A stretch of 61,789 nucleotides of DNA from a virus. Made by a program: the position numbers and the translations under genes. This document shows positions 47,886 to 55,484 of this stretch, in pieces. The notes under the pieces were generated by a model, which worked only from the letters and a program-made list of their open reading frames with translations, was not told where the DNA came from and did no database searches. Numbering within the stretch: position 1 is the first letter of the stretch; every line of letters starts with the position of its first letter. The stretch is taken from positions 1 through 61,789 of IMG/VR virus record IMGVR_UViG_3300035698_024294. One strand, 5' to 3'.

Positions 47886-48461
47886 ATGGCCAGATTAAAC
47901 GATTACTTAATAGAGTTAAAGATAGGAAAAAGACCGGATGTAGAAAAAGTCTTTAACCTTTCATTAAAAGAAGTGTTTTCTTTAACTTTTTTAAGTAAGA
48001 TTGAGAATACAATAAAGAAGAGAATTAAAATAAAAGAGAAAATTTCTAAAGATCAGAACGTAGTTGCTTGGAATACAGGAACTACTATATTTATAAACAA
48101 ACCTGTGTTTTATACTAAATCACTAAAACAACAAATGAGCTATTTGTTACATGAATTTGTGCATGTGCTTCATCACTCAAAGAGTTTCTTTGTAATAAGA
48201 AATTTCAAAGAGATGAAACAATTATCTAAAAAACTATGGGACATTATAGAGGATAACACAAGAGATAAAGGAATGTTTTTAACCGGAAAGAGAATTGATA
48301 AGAAATTTCTTAATTCAGAAGAAACTGTTTCTTACTTAATGAACGGTAGCATTAAATGGAACTTTATAACCTCAAGAGGTAAACTTCTGTTTATCAATGA
48401 ACTGAAAAAATCTGGTATGTTTAATCTATCAAATCAATTCTGGATTAAAAGACTAAAATAA
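47886..48461 (+). CDS. HExxH metalloprotein, candidate packaged protease
   Basis: 191 residues, ribosome site AGGAGATAAT. The core SYLLHEFVHVLHHSKSFF has the HExxH zinc motif of metallopeptidases, and a later EETVSYLMN could give the third ligand. The start MARLNDYLIELKIGKRP closely matches the late gene at 5292 (KLNDLLEEIKFGK), consistent with a capsid-targeting peptide removed in the prohead. Preceded by a late-type motif. Substrate unknown. Confidence 0.65.
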   Translation: MARLNDYLIELKIGKRPDVEKVFNLSLKEVFSLTFLSKIENTIKKRIKIKEKISKDQNVVAWNTGTTIFINKPVFYTKSLKQQMSYLLHEFVHVLHHSKSFFVIRNFKEMKQLSKKLWDIIEDNTRDKGMFLTGKRIDKKFLNSEETVSYLMNGSIKWNFITSRGKLLFINELKKSGMFNLSNQFWIKRLK

Positions 48462-48465
48462 ACAT

Positions 48466-48494
48466 TTGACAATAAAAGAATAATTGAGTAAACT
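48466..48494 (+). promoter_or_regulatory. early-type promoter for the DnaB helicase
   Basis: TTGACA, ATAAAAGAATAATTGAG, TAAACT: spacer conserved but -10 degenerate. Confidence 0.8.
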
Positions 48495-48511
48495 GACATA
48501 AGGGAGAAGGT

Positions 48512-49225
48512 TTGTCAAAAAAAGAAAACTTAAAATTACCAAGTGAAATATTAGAACCATATATCATAGTTCATTCATTAAATAATATTTCATTTTTCTT
48601 AAAAATTAAACAGTATCTATTTACAAGTAGTGATAACAAATCATATTTTACAGACAAAAAGCTGCAAAGGATATTTAACGGTATCTGTAAGTGGCATAAT
48701 AAGTTCTCAACCTTTCCGAAAGAGAAAGAACTTCTTATCATAATAGACAAAACAGAAAAAGACGAAGCTGTAAAAATTCTTGTAAAATCGAAAATAAGGG
48801 AGTTATATAATGGAGATCCGGGAGATCTGGATGTTAGATATGTAGAAGAAGAAACAAAGAAATTTATTCAAGAAAATCAAGTATATGAAGCAATACTAAA
48901 TTCGCAAGTAGATATTGATGCAGGAAACTTTGGTGCAATTTCAGAAAGAATGACTAAGGCTGTTACTGTTAATTTTGATAAAGATTTAGGAATTAGTATT
49001 CGCGATGTAGCAGCCGGAATTGCTGAAATCAATTCTCTGAACGATGAATCAGTTATTCCTTCAGACTTTGATACGTTAGATAGCGAATCGGTGTTAGATG
49101 GTGGATTTCGTAACGATGAAATTTATGTATTCGCTGCAATTCCTGGACTTGGAAAATGTTGTTTTCGGGATATAAAGGTAATGATATCCTACGAAATTGA
49201 TACAGAAACTGGAGAAATAATGTAA
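48512..49225 (+). CDS. gp41/DnaB-type replicative helicase N-terminal piece fused to a 22-residue N-intein
   Basis: 237 residues from TTG (AGGGAGAAGG). The N-terminal domain and linker lead to DGGFRNDEIYVFAAIPGLGK, the start of the RecA-type Walker A. The intein begins at Cys216, CCFRDIKVMISYEIDTETGE, and the frame stops after 22 intein residues. Cys1, Asp and Val match block A. The rest of the intein and the helicase core are in the 49344 gene. Without trans-splicing the P-loop is broken and the helicase is dead. Confidence 0.9.
   Translation: MSKKENLKLPSEILEPYIIVHSLNNISFFLKIKQYLFTSSDNKSYFTDKKLQRIFNGICKWHNKFSTFPKEKELLIIIDKTEKDEAVKILVKSKIRELYNGDPGDLDVRYVEEETKKFIQENQVYEAILNSQVDIDAGNFGAISERMTKAVTVNFDKDLGISIRDVAAGIAEINSLNDESVIPSDFDTLDSESVLDGGFRNDEIYVFAAIPGLGKCCFRDIKVMISYEIDTETGEIM
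49157..49222 (+). mobile_element. atypical split intein, N half (helicase)
   Basis: 22 codons only, split right after block A. This resembles the atypically split class with very short N halves such as AceL-TerL. Confidence 0.88.
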
Positions 49226-49347
49226 TGGGGAGAGCAGAAAGAGAGTTTATTTGTATAATTTGCGGTAAAACTTTTCTAAGAAATATGAAAAACAAATATC
49301 AAGACAGATTAGAAATAAAACACGATCCATATGAGGAAGCTAAGTGA
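49225..49347 (+). CDS. small Cys-pair protein in the split-intein gap, possible endonuclease remnant
   Basis: 40 residues, MGRAEREFICIICGKTFLRN, one zinc-finger-like CxxC. It overlaps both flanking genes (TAATG and GTGATT). In other fractured genes a homing endonuclease fills this place; this may be its vestige. Confidence 0.55.
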   Translation: MGRAEREFICIICGKTFLRNMKNKYQDRLEIKHDPYEEAK

Positions 49348-49763
49348 TTAAAACAATAACAGAAGAAATAGAAGTTGGAAAACTTTTTAAGAAATTAAAC
49401 ATTAATAGCCAAGGAACATATAAAGCTCCATCCTCATTAAAAGTAAAAACTGTTGATGGATATAAAAAAGTTAATGGATTATTAAGAACTCAACTCAATC
49501 CAGAATGGGTTGTTAAAACCGAATCTGGAAGAGAGGCTATTTTTGCTGATAAGCATAAATTAGAAGTAAAGAAATCTAATATGCTTGATGTTAATAGATT
49601 TTGGAAGCATGTAGACAATTTAGTAATTGGAGAAGAAGTAAATACAGAAAATGGTTGGGAAAAAATAACAGAATGTTATTTTAATGGTAATGAAAGCGAA
49701 ATGTATGACATGGAAGTGTCTAAGGTTAAGAGCTTTTATGCTAATGGATTTAATTCGCATAAC
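49344..49763 (+). mobile_element. atypical split intein, C half (helicase)
   Basis: 140 codons ending Ser-His-Asn, then Thr+1 at 49764. No endonuclease domain inside; total intein 162 residues. Confidence 0.9.
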
Positions 49764-50447
49764 ACAGCTTTGCTTGGAAACATTGCTGTAAATTCTTTCC
49801 TTCAGGGAAAGAATGTTTTAGTGTATACTTTTGAAACATCTAAGAAGAGACTTCTTTCAAGGTATTACTCAAATTTAATTGAAATGACTAAGAAAGAGAT
49901 TATAATAGATAATCAAAAGACAGAAGATGAACTGAATAATGTAATGGCACAAACTACTGGAGATATTATTCTAAAAGAATATCCGGCAAATACAACATCT
50001 TCTAATGACCTTCTGGCTCACATTAACGACTTGTGGCTTTACAAGAAGTGGAAACCTGACATTATCATTGGTGATTATATCTTAATTATGGCAGCTAACG
50101 ATAAATCATTAAAATCAGATAATTCATATAAATATTATAAAACTGTAACAGAAGAATTTAGAAATTTATGTTGTTTGCTTCACATACCGGGAGTTTCAGC
50201 AACGCAGATAAACAGAGCAGGACAAGATGATCGTGGTGGTTCAAAAGCATTAACAACATCAAAAGATATTTCAGAAAGTCGTGGTATTTACGATACAGCA
50301 GATTTTTTCGCTACTATAAATCAGACAGCGAAAGATAGAGAATTTGGTAAGATTATGATTTACGTCGACAAAAATCGCAACTCAAATAAAGGAGCGAAGA
50401 TTAAAATGAGCATAGACTATGAACATATGCGCTTTAGTGAGATATAA
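49344..50447 (+). CDS. C half of atypical split intein fused to helicase core
   Basis: 367 residues from GTG. Residues 1-140 are the large C half: MIKTITEEIEVGKLFKKLN, block B-like ADKHKLEVK, block F EMYDMEVSKVKSFYANG, ending FNSHN before Thr+1. Splicing gives PGLGK + TALLGNIAVNSF, an intact Walker A. Helicase motifs follow: VLVYTFETSKKRLLSRYYS, DIIIGDYILIM (Walker B), VSATQINRAGQDDRGGSKAL and YVDKNRNSNKGAKI. It is the gp41/DnaB-type fork helicase partner of the primase. Confidence 0.92.
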   Translation: MIKTITEEIEVGKLFKKLNINSQGTYKAPSSLKVKTVDGYKKVNGLLRTQLNPEWVVKTESGREAIFADKHKLEVKKSNMLDVNRFWKHVDNLVIGEEVNTENGWEKITECYFNGNESEMYDMEVSKVKSFYANGFNSHNTALLGNIAVNSFLQGKNVLVYTFETSKKRLLSRYYSNLIEMTKKEIIIDNQKTEDELNNVMAQTTGDIILKEYPANTTSSNDLLAHINDLWLYKKWKPDIIIGDYILIMAANDKSLKSDNSYKYYKTVTEEFRNLCCLLHIPGVSATQINRAGQDDRGGSKALTTSKDISESRGIYDTADFFATINQTAKDREFGKIMIYVDKNRNSNKGAKIKMSIDYEHMRFSEI

Positions 50448-50480
50448 AATGAAATTATTAGAAATATTAAGGGATGAAAA

Positions 50481-51146
50481 ATGATGACAACTTATTTTTT
50501 AGTATACGCGCTATTTTTCTTAGCGGTAATTATTGGAAGAGTGATTATAACAGAGCTTGAAAGTAAAAAACTTTGTTCTTGTTACATAAAAGTTCCATTT
50601 ACTTTAATGTCAGGATTAGTAATGCTTGGCTATTATGCATTATCTGGTTATACATTATCGTTAATGATTATTATAGTAATGGGATTAGCAATGATTGGTA
50701 ACGCTCTCGTTGGAAATTTATCAAAAAAGTTTAAGTGGGCCGAGCTTACTGGTCAAATAAGTTTATTACTGTCATATGTAGTTATGACAGTAACGATGAT
50801 AGCATTATACGGAATACCAACGTATTATGTTTTTATAATAATAAGTTCTTTATTTATTATATATATATCATATATGAAATTCTGGTTAAAAATTTCTTTT
50901 TTGAAGAATTGGCAAGAATACATATATATGACAGTGATGATTATAATGTTATCTGTTGCTTTTCAAACAGCAGTTCCATTAACAATTATGATAGCAATAA
51001 CGTTTTGGTTCTATAGTGAACTAATTCTTCAGATTTCAAGACTAACTAACTTACTCAAGCCAAAAGCTGAGTATAATGCAGCATCAATATATTTATTGGC
51101 AATGGCTTTTTTAGCTATGCCAGAAAACTTTTTAGGAGTGTTATAA
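50481..51146 (+). CDS. integral membrane protein
   Basis: 221 residues with about seven hydrophobic helices spread over the whole length; only short charged loops (ESKKLCSCYIK, NLSKKFKWAE, NLLKPKAEYN). Size and a K-x-P near the start of helix 2 recall the YhhN/TMEM86 family, but the match is weak. Ribosome site AGGGATGAAAA. The short peptide frame 50448-50483 before it is probably just leader. Confidence 0.6.
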   Translation: MMTTYFLVYALFFLAVIIGRVIITELESKKLCSCYIKVPFTLMSGLVMLGYYALSGYTLSLMIIIVMGLAMIGNALVGNLSKKFKWAELTGQISLLLSYVVMTVTMIALYGIPTYYVFIIISSLFIIYISYMKFWLKISFLKNWQEYIYMTVMIIMLSVAFQTAVPLTIMIAITFWFYSELILQISRLTNLLKPKAEYNAASIYLLAMAFLAMPENFLGVL

Positions 51147-51147
51147 A

Positions 51148-51330
51148 GTGGTAAATTTCAGAATTTGTGAATGCGGCAAAGACTCTATTTATTTTAGAAC
51201 GGAAGATGCAGGCAAAACAAAAGTTTGTCCTGCGTGTGGAAGAGAGTATACAGTTTTTATTGAGTTTGAAGAAGATTCAAAGAACTACGAACTTTACGCA
51301 GAACCAAATGAAGTACTTTTAGTAGAGTAA
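51148..51330 (+). CDS. small zinc-ribbon protein
   Basis: 60 residues from GTG. CECG and CPACGREY form a four-Cys ribbon. Its last 37 bases overlap the convergent gene at 51294. Confidence 0.6.
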   Translation: MVNFRICECGKDSIYFRTEDAGKTKVCPACGREYTVFIEFEEDSKNYELYAEPNEVLLVE

Positions 51331-51596
51331 ATTTTTACCATAACTTTACTATAAAATGGGTGTGATAGAAGATGTTCTATTACACCCTCGTCAAACCATT
51401 CTCCTCTAACGTGAAATCTTGCACAAACACTATGAACGTGTAATTCAAAATCTTCAGGCACATTCTCTATCTTATAAAGTAACCGCAAATCAACAGAATT
51501 AGCAACTTGTAATTCCTCTATTCTTCTCTCTACATCTATAGAACGACCTATCTTAACTTCGTTCCCTCTTTTAATGAAATATATGTTTGTATCCAT
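51294..51596 (-). CDS. T5orf172-type GIY-YIG protein
   Basis: 100 residues. YFIKRGNEVKIGRSIDVERR is the degenerate GIY-YIG start of the T5orf172/MUG113 family, followed by LHVHSVCARFHVRGEWFDEG with the conserved E-W-F. Such small domains are nucleases often attached to phage regulators; here it stands alone on the minus strand. Divergent from the collagen-like gene, 32 bases away. Confidence 0.8.
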   Translation of the reverse strand: MDTNIYFIKRGNEVKIGRSIDVERRIEELQVANSVDLRLLYKIENVPEDFELHVHSVCARFHVRGEWFDEGVIEHLLSHPFYSKVMVKIYSTKSTSFGSA

Positions 51597-51614
51597 AACT
51601 TATATAAGAAACTG

Positions 51615-51624
51615 GGAAAGATAA
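51615..51624 (+). promoter_or_regulatory. late-type motif GGAAAGATAA
   Basis: GGAAAGATAATTATATG: the motif lies only four bases before the ATG at 51629 and overlaps any ribosome site, so its role here is uncertain. Confidence 0.35.
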
Positions 51625-51628
51625 TTAT

Positions 51629-52375
51629 ATGAATAAATTCAAAGATTACTTAAAAAACAAAGAAAATCAAAACAAACCAATCGATAAAAAAACTCCTTTC
51701 AAAAACTTTATAGATGAAAAAGAAGATTTAGGGTTTCCTTTATTTGCTGAAGGTTCTAACTTTTTTTTCGTTTCTGAAGGGTACATTAAGTTCAATAATG
51801 AATATGAAGAGATTGTAGAACTCTTAGAGGTCAACACAGACAAAGAAAACTTCATTAATATAAACGTTATAAAAGATAAATTAGAATGGAAGTTTATTGA
51901 TGAAACTATTTGGAGAGTGGCTGAAAATACAAATAATATTTTATTAGATGAAAACTTCATAGAAATACATACAGATAAAAACTGGAATAAGATAAGTATA
52001 TTAAAAGAAGAAGAAAGTAGGCTTAAGGGGTCTAACGGTAAAGACGGTGTTGCTGGAAAAGATGGTATTGTTGGAAAAGACGGCATTGCTGGAAAAGATG
52101 GTATTGCTGGAAAAACTGGTGAACAAGGACATAAAGGAATTTCCGGAAAAGATGGTGTTGCTGGAAAAGACGGTATTGACGGAAAAGATGGTCTTGCCGG
52201 TAAAAACGGAATTGATGGTAGAGATAGTAAAGAAATTCAGCTCAAAAGTGTTTTTAAAAAAATCATGTGGAAATACAAGGGCGAACCAAAATGGACTTTA
52301 CTCTTAGATTTAGATAAAAAAACAGATAAAGAAAAGATTAAAGATTTAGTTGGAAAAGAAGAAAAAAACTATTAA
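51629..52375 (+). CDS. virion protein with collagen-like repeats
   Basis: 248 residues. The N-terminus MNKFKDYLKNKENQ resembles other late starts. Residues ~133-192 form an unbroken Gly-X-Y tract, mostly GKDG(V/I)A units, typical of trimeric collagen-like stalks in phage fibres and decoration proteins. A Lys-rich C-terminal domain follows. The preceding domain contains two short similar segments (ETIWRVAENTNN, DKNWNKISIL). Probably a fibre or head decoration. It ends before a terminator. Confidence 0.75.
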   Translation: MNKFKDYLKNKENQNKPIDKKTPFKNFIDEKEDLGFPLFAEGSNFFFVSEGYIKFNNEYEEIVELLEVNTDKENFININVIKDKLEWKFIDETIWRVAENTNNILLDENFIEIHTDKNWNKISILKEEESRLKGSNGKDGVAGKDGIVGKDGIAGKDGIAGKTGEQGHKGISGKDGVAGKDGIDGKDGLAGKNGIDGRDSKEIQLKSVFKKIMWKYKGEPKWTLLLDLDKKTDKEKIKDLVGKEEKNY

Positions 52376-52410
52376 GTTTAGCCAATTTTATTGGTTTAAA
52401 ATAAATTACT

Positions 52411-52440
52411 AAAGACACCTATTTTGGGTGTCTTTTTTTT
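52411..52440 (+). terminator. terminator
   Basis: AAAGACACC, loop TATTTT, GGTGTC, T8. Same GACA...TGTC style as the convergent-gene terminators. Confidence 0.88.
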
Positions 52441-52456
52441 TGCAAAGGAGCAATAT

Positions 52457-52702
52457 ATGAATAGAAAAAATTTACCTTATGAGTGGGAAAGAGAAGATTT
52501 TAAAGTCCCAATGATTGGAGAAACACCTTTAATGGAAAGATGTTTCTGTGTCTATAATTCTTTTGATAGAAAAATAGGGAAAGGATGTTACACTGTTATA
52601 GAAAACTGTCCTGATTGTAAGGAAACAGGATTTATGATAACAGGAGCAGGAAAGGCAATTATCAGTTTATTGAAATGGAATAATGCTTTGGAGAGCAATT
52701 AA
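52457..52702 (+). CDS. small Cys-containing hypothetical protein
   Basis: 81 residues from ATG 52457 (AAAGGAGCAATAT). CFCV and CPDCKETGF suggest metal binding. Its last codons lie in the palindrome cluster at 52693. No family recognised. Confidence 0.55.
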   Translation: MNRKNLPYEWEREDFKVPMIGETPLMERCFCVYNSFDRKIGKGCYTVIENCPDCKETGFMITGAGKAIISLLKWNNALESN

Positions 52703-52741
52703 TTGCTCACTGATAGAGCAAAATTTTGCTCGTTAATAATA
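52693..52741. repeat. palindrome cluster, second locus
   Basis: GAGCAATTAATTGCTC (52693-52708) and GAGCAAAATTTTGCTC (52716-52731), then CGTTAATAATA. The 25 bases from 52717 to 52741 repeat those at 7960-7984. Confidence 0.7.
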
Positions 52742-52747
52742 AGCATG

Positions 52748-52790
52748 GCGGAGTTCCCTAAAGGAAACTCCTTGCCAAGTAGGAGTTTTT
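52748..52790 (+). promoter_or_regulatory. mutually exclusive hairpins, terminator/attenuator
   Basis: GGAGTT (52750) can pair with AACTCC (52766), extended by GGC/GCC outside; AACTCC can instead pair with GGAGTTTTT (52782-52790), which is terminator-like. The two folds exclude each other. It lies upstream of the DHH gene promoter and would act on read-through from upstream. Confidence 0.5.
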
Positions 52791-52791
52791 C

Positions 52792-52820
52792 TTGACAAAA
52801 AAAGAATAATATGTTATTAT
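52792..52820 (+). promoter_or_regulatory. early-type promoter for DHH/DHHA1 gene
   Basis: TTGACA, AAAAAAGAATAATATGT, TATTAT; ATG six bases after the -10 (near-leaderless). Confidence 0.85.
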
Positions 52821-52826
52821 AATTAT

Positions 52827-53864
52827 ATGAAGAAAGAAATAGAATTATTTAAGACATTTATTACAGAGATGAAGGCATCACTGACAGCTGATGAAGGTAC
52901 AGTAAATATAGCTGTTCATGATGCACCTGATCCAGATGCTATGGGATCTGCAGTAGGAATTCAATTTCTCTTAAAAATGAATGAAATTGAATCTACTATT
53001 TATTACAGAGGAGAAGTTTCTCATCCACAGAATAAAACATTAGTTAATATTCTCAATGTACAAATGGAAAAGGTTACTGAAGATATTAGTAATCCTTATT
53101 TCACAATTTGTGTTGATTGTACTGAAACTAACAGTTGCGCAACTAAACCTGACTTTATTATTGACCATCATAAAAACGCTACATCTTCAAAGAAGAAAAT
53201 TATCCTTCCTCAATTCGGAGCTTGCTCTACTATTGTTTTCACTTTAATAAAAGCAATCTATCCGGAGTACAAAGACATGACAGAATACACTGACGTATTC
53301 ACTGCACTACTTTTAGGAATTAGAACAGATACAAATGATTTAATTTCTGAAAATATGATTAAAGAAGATTTTACAGCATATCAAGAACTTCTTGATTTGT
53401 CAGACAAAGAAAAACTACAAAAAGTAATGAACTATCCTTTACCACGATATTCATATGACAAAAGACTATTACTTCATAAAGAAGGAAATAGTTCTGAGTC
53501 TAATGGAATGTTTGTGGGTGGGATAGGGTTTATTTCAGAAACACAGAGAGATGTTATTGCAGTTCTTTCTCAGGAATATGTTAGAATGGATTCTATAACA
53601 ACTGCTGTGATTTTTGCAATTGTTGATAAAAATAAGTTACAGATTTCAGTGCGTTCTACTAACGTAGCTTTAGATGTTGGTGCGATGTGTAAAGATTTGT
53701 TTAATGATTTTGGAGGAGGCACTTCTTATAAAGCAGGCGCTTCTATTCCATTGAATTTCTATTCTAATTTAGAGAATGGAGAAAAAGAAGACTTGTGGAA
53801 AATAACTTGTAAACATATGTTTAGAAGAGTTTTGAAAGAAACATTGGATGTAACAAATGAATAA
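52827..53864 (+). CDS. DHH/DHHA1 nanoRNase-type phosphodiesterase
   Basis: 345 residues. VHDAPDPDAMGSAVG (motif I), FTICVDCTETN (motif II), FIIDHHKNA (DHH motif III), FGACSTIVFTL, GIRTDTNDL (motif IV) and C-terminal DFGGGTSYKAGASIPL, the DHHA1 loop. In NrnA-like enzymes this loop reads GGGHxxAAG; here Thr replaces His, which may alter substrate binding. Likely roles are degradation of short oligonucleotides or cyclic dinucleotide signals. Overlaps the next gene by 8 bases. Confidence 0.85.
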   Translation: MKKEIELFKTFITEMKASLTADEGTVNIAVHDAPDPDAMGSAVGIQFLLKMNEIESTIYYRGEVSHPQNKTLVNILNVQMEKVTEDISNPYFTICVDCTETNSCATKPDFIIDHHKNATSSKKKIILPQFGACSTIVFTLIKAIYPEYKDMTEYTDVFTALLLGIRTDTNDLISENMIKEDFTAYQELLDLSDKEKLQKVMNYPLPRYSYDKRLLLHKEGNSSESNGMFVGGIGFISETQRDVIAVLSQEYVRMDSITTAVIFAIVDKNKLQISVRSTNVALDVGAMCKDLFNDFGGGTSYKAGASIPLNFYSNLENGEKEDLWKITCKHMFRRVLKETLDVTNE

Positions 53865-54189
53865 TAAGTATGAAGAATTGCAGAGTATGAGTTTTAATGA
53901 TGTCAAGCCTGTTTTTGACGATATATTTTCAGGAATGGATAATCTTTCTTTACAAAAAGTTTATGAAAGTCTTGTGAATAGACTTGGAGATAATTCTATT
54001 GTAGATGATGAATCTTATGATAAAGGTTATGAAGAAGGTTATGAAGAAGCTGATAGAAATAGTGAATCTGATCAAGAAGATGCGTATGATAATGGAGTAG
54101 AAGATGGACAAGAAACTTTTAGAAAAGCTGTGAATGCTTTAGAAGAAGAGTTAAATAGTTCTTTAGCAAATTTGAGAAATGAAGTATAA
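53857..54189 (+). CDS. acidic hypothetical protein
   Basis: 110 residues, very acidic middle with repeated (D/E)xGYEEG (SYDKGYEEGYEEADRN, AYDNGVEDGQ), helical ends. Overlaps the DHH gene. Possibly a partner protein; no family recognised. Confidence 0.5.
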   Translation: MNNKYEELQSMSFNDVKPVFDDIFSGMDNLSLQKVYESLVNRLGDNSIVDDESYDKGYEEGYEEADRNSESDQEDAYDNGVEDGQETFRKAVNALEEELNSSLANLRNEV

Positions 54190-54191
54190 GA

Positions 54192-54779
54192 ATGTATATT
54201 CATCTTACAGAAGTTTATAACAGAGAATCTATTAGAAGGAATGGAATTGTTCCTTCTAAAATCAATCTTAGACACCATCTTGATTTTTTTAAGGAACAAT
54301 GCCTTTGTACTAAAGACGGTAAGATGATTTATCTTTGGAATGATTGCGATAAGAATGAAAGATTTATACGAGATATGATATACGTTAAAGTCTTTGGTCA
54401 TGCAAGAAACGCATTTCAAAATAAAATAGATGAAGATCTTGAAGTAAAAAAAATGTATCCAAAAGGTATAAAGTATTATGATGATTACTACTATGAACAA
54501 ATGGATATGACAAGATTTAAAGGTAAACCATTTTATAAATTTAATCAAATGTTATTTGATATTCATTTAGTTGAAACATCTGAACCTGTTTATGTTGGTG
54601 GCATTCACATTCAAACAGCTTCTGATAGTAAAATTGGTTCATTTTATGAAATGGATACAAGATATGAACATGATGATAAAAAAATGTTTGTTGCAAAAGT
54701 TCCTGTGAAAAGCACAGTAATTGGACAAGCAGAATATTATTATGATAATAATAAAATAAACATTAGAGTAATTAGATAG
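54192..54779 (+). CDS. hypothetical protein, possible ADP-ribosyltransferase-like fold
   Basis: 195 residues, MYIHLTEVYNRESIRRNGIV. The HLT...NRESIRRNGI start recalls ADP-ribosyltransferase-like proteins (H-x-T followed by xxSIxxxGI), but the downstream catalytic residues cannot be assigned. Two bases after the previous stop; 10 bases before the VWA gene. Confidence 0.45.
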   Translation: MYIHLTEVYNRESIRRNGIVPSKINLRHHLDFFKEQCLCTKDGKMIYLWNDCDKNERFIRDMIYVKVFGHARNAFQNKIDEDLEVKKMYPKGIKYYDDYYYEQMDMTRFKGKPFYKFNQMLFDIHLVETSEPVYVGGIHIQTASDSKIGSFYEMDTRYEHDDKKMFVAKVPVKSTVIGQAEYYYDNNKINIRVIR

Positions 54780-54789
54780 GGAGAAAATT

Positions 54790-55428
54790 ATGAATGAGAA
54801 TTTAACGGAAATTGTAGTTATTTTAGACAGGTCTGGTTCTATGGCAGGATTAGCAAAAGATACAATTGGTGGCTTTAATTCCTTCTTGGAAAAGCAAAAA
54901 CTCCTTAAGGGAGAAGCAAAATTAACGCTTATTCTTTTTGATGATAGTTATGAAGTATGCGATAACGCAGTTGATATTAAACTTGTTTCTCCATTAACTG
55001 ACAGTGCTTATTTTGCAAGAGGTATGACTGCGTTAAATGATGCAGTTGGTAAAACAATAAATACTATTGGAGAACGTCTTAAAAATACTAAAGAGAGCGA
55101 ACGACCAGGAAAGGTAATTTTCTTAATTACTACAGATGGTCAGGAAAATTCCTCAAAAGAGTTTAAGGCAAGCCAGATTAAAGAAATGGTAAAGCGTCAG
55201 CAAGAAACTTATAATTGGGAGTTTGTATTTTTAGGAGCTAATATTGATTCTTTTGCTGAAGGCGATAAAATGGGATATAGTTTAAATTCTACTGCTAATT
55301 ATGAACCATCAGTAAAAGGAATGGAAGCATTGTATTCTGCATTATCAAGGTCTGTAACAGATACGAGAAATGGAGTGACAGAAAAAATGTCTATGGGCGA
55401 TTATATGAAAGAAGAAGAAAAGAATTAA
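54790..55428 (+). CDS. von Willebrand factor A domain protein
   Basis: 212 residues. MIDAS metal site complete: VVILDRSGSMAG (DxSGS), ARGMTALND (Thr) and ITTDGQENSS (Asp). A single VWA domain with a short tail. VWA proteins bind partners through a metal ion, often with MoxR-type ATPases (none seen here). It precedes the ligase promoter. Role unknown. Confidence 0.85.
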   Translation: MNENLTEIVVILDRSGSMAGLAKDTIGGFNSFLEKQKLLKGEAKLTLILFDDSYEVCDNAVDIKLVSPLTDSAYFARGMTALNDAVGKTINTIGERLKNTKESERPGKVIFLITTDGQENSSKEFKASQIKEMVKRQQETYNWEFVFLGANIDSFAEGDKMGYSLNSTANYEPSVKGMEALYSALSRSVTDTRNGVTEKMSMGDYMKEEEKN

Positions 55429-55438
55429 TACAAAATTC

Positions 55439-55467
55439 TTGACAGTAAAAGAATAATTTTGTATTAT
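55439..55467 (+). promoter_or_regulatory. early-type promoter for ligA
   Basis: TTGACA, GTAAAAGAATAATTTTG, TATTAT, 17 bases before the ATG. Confidence 0.85.
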
Positions 55468-55484
55468 AAATTAAGAGGGAATAA

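Noticed and set aside
50448-50483. 11-codon frame before the membrane protein gene
   Set aside because: Too short to support; contains the ribosome site of the next gene, so it is treated as leader.
54072-54548. 158-codon minus-strand frame
   Set aside because: Antisense to two well-formed plus-strand genes; composition is typical shadow.
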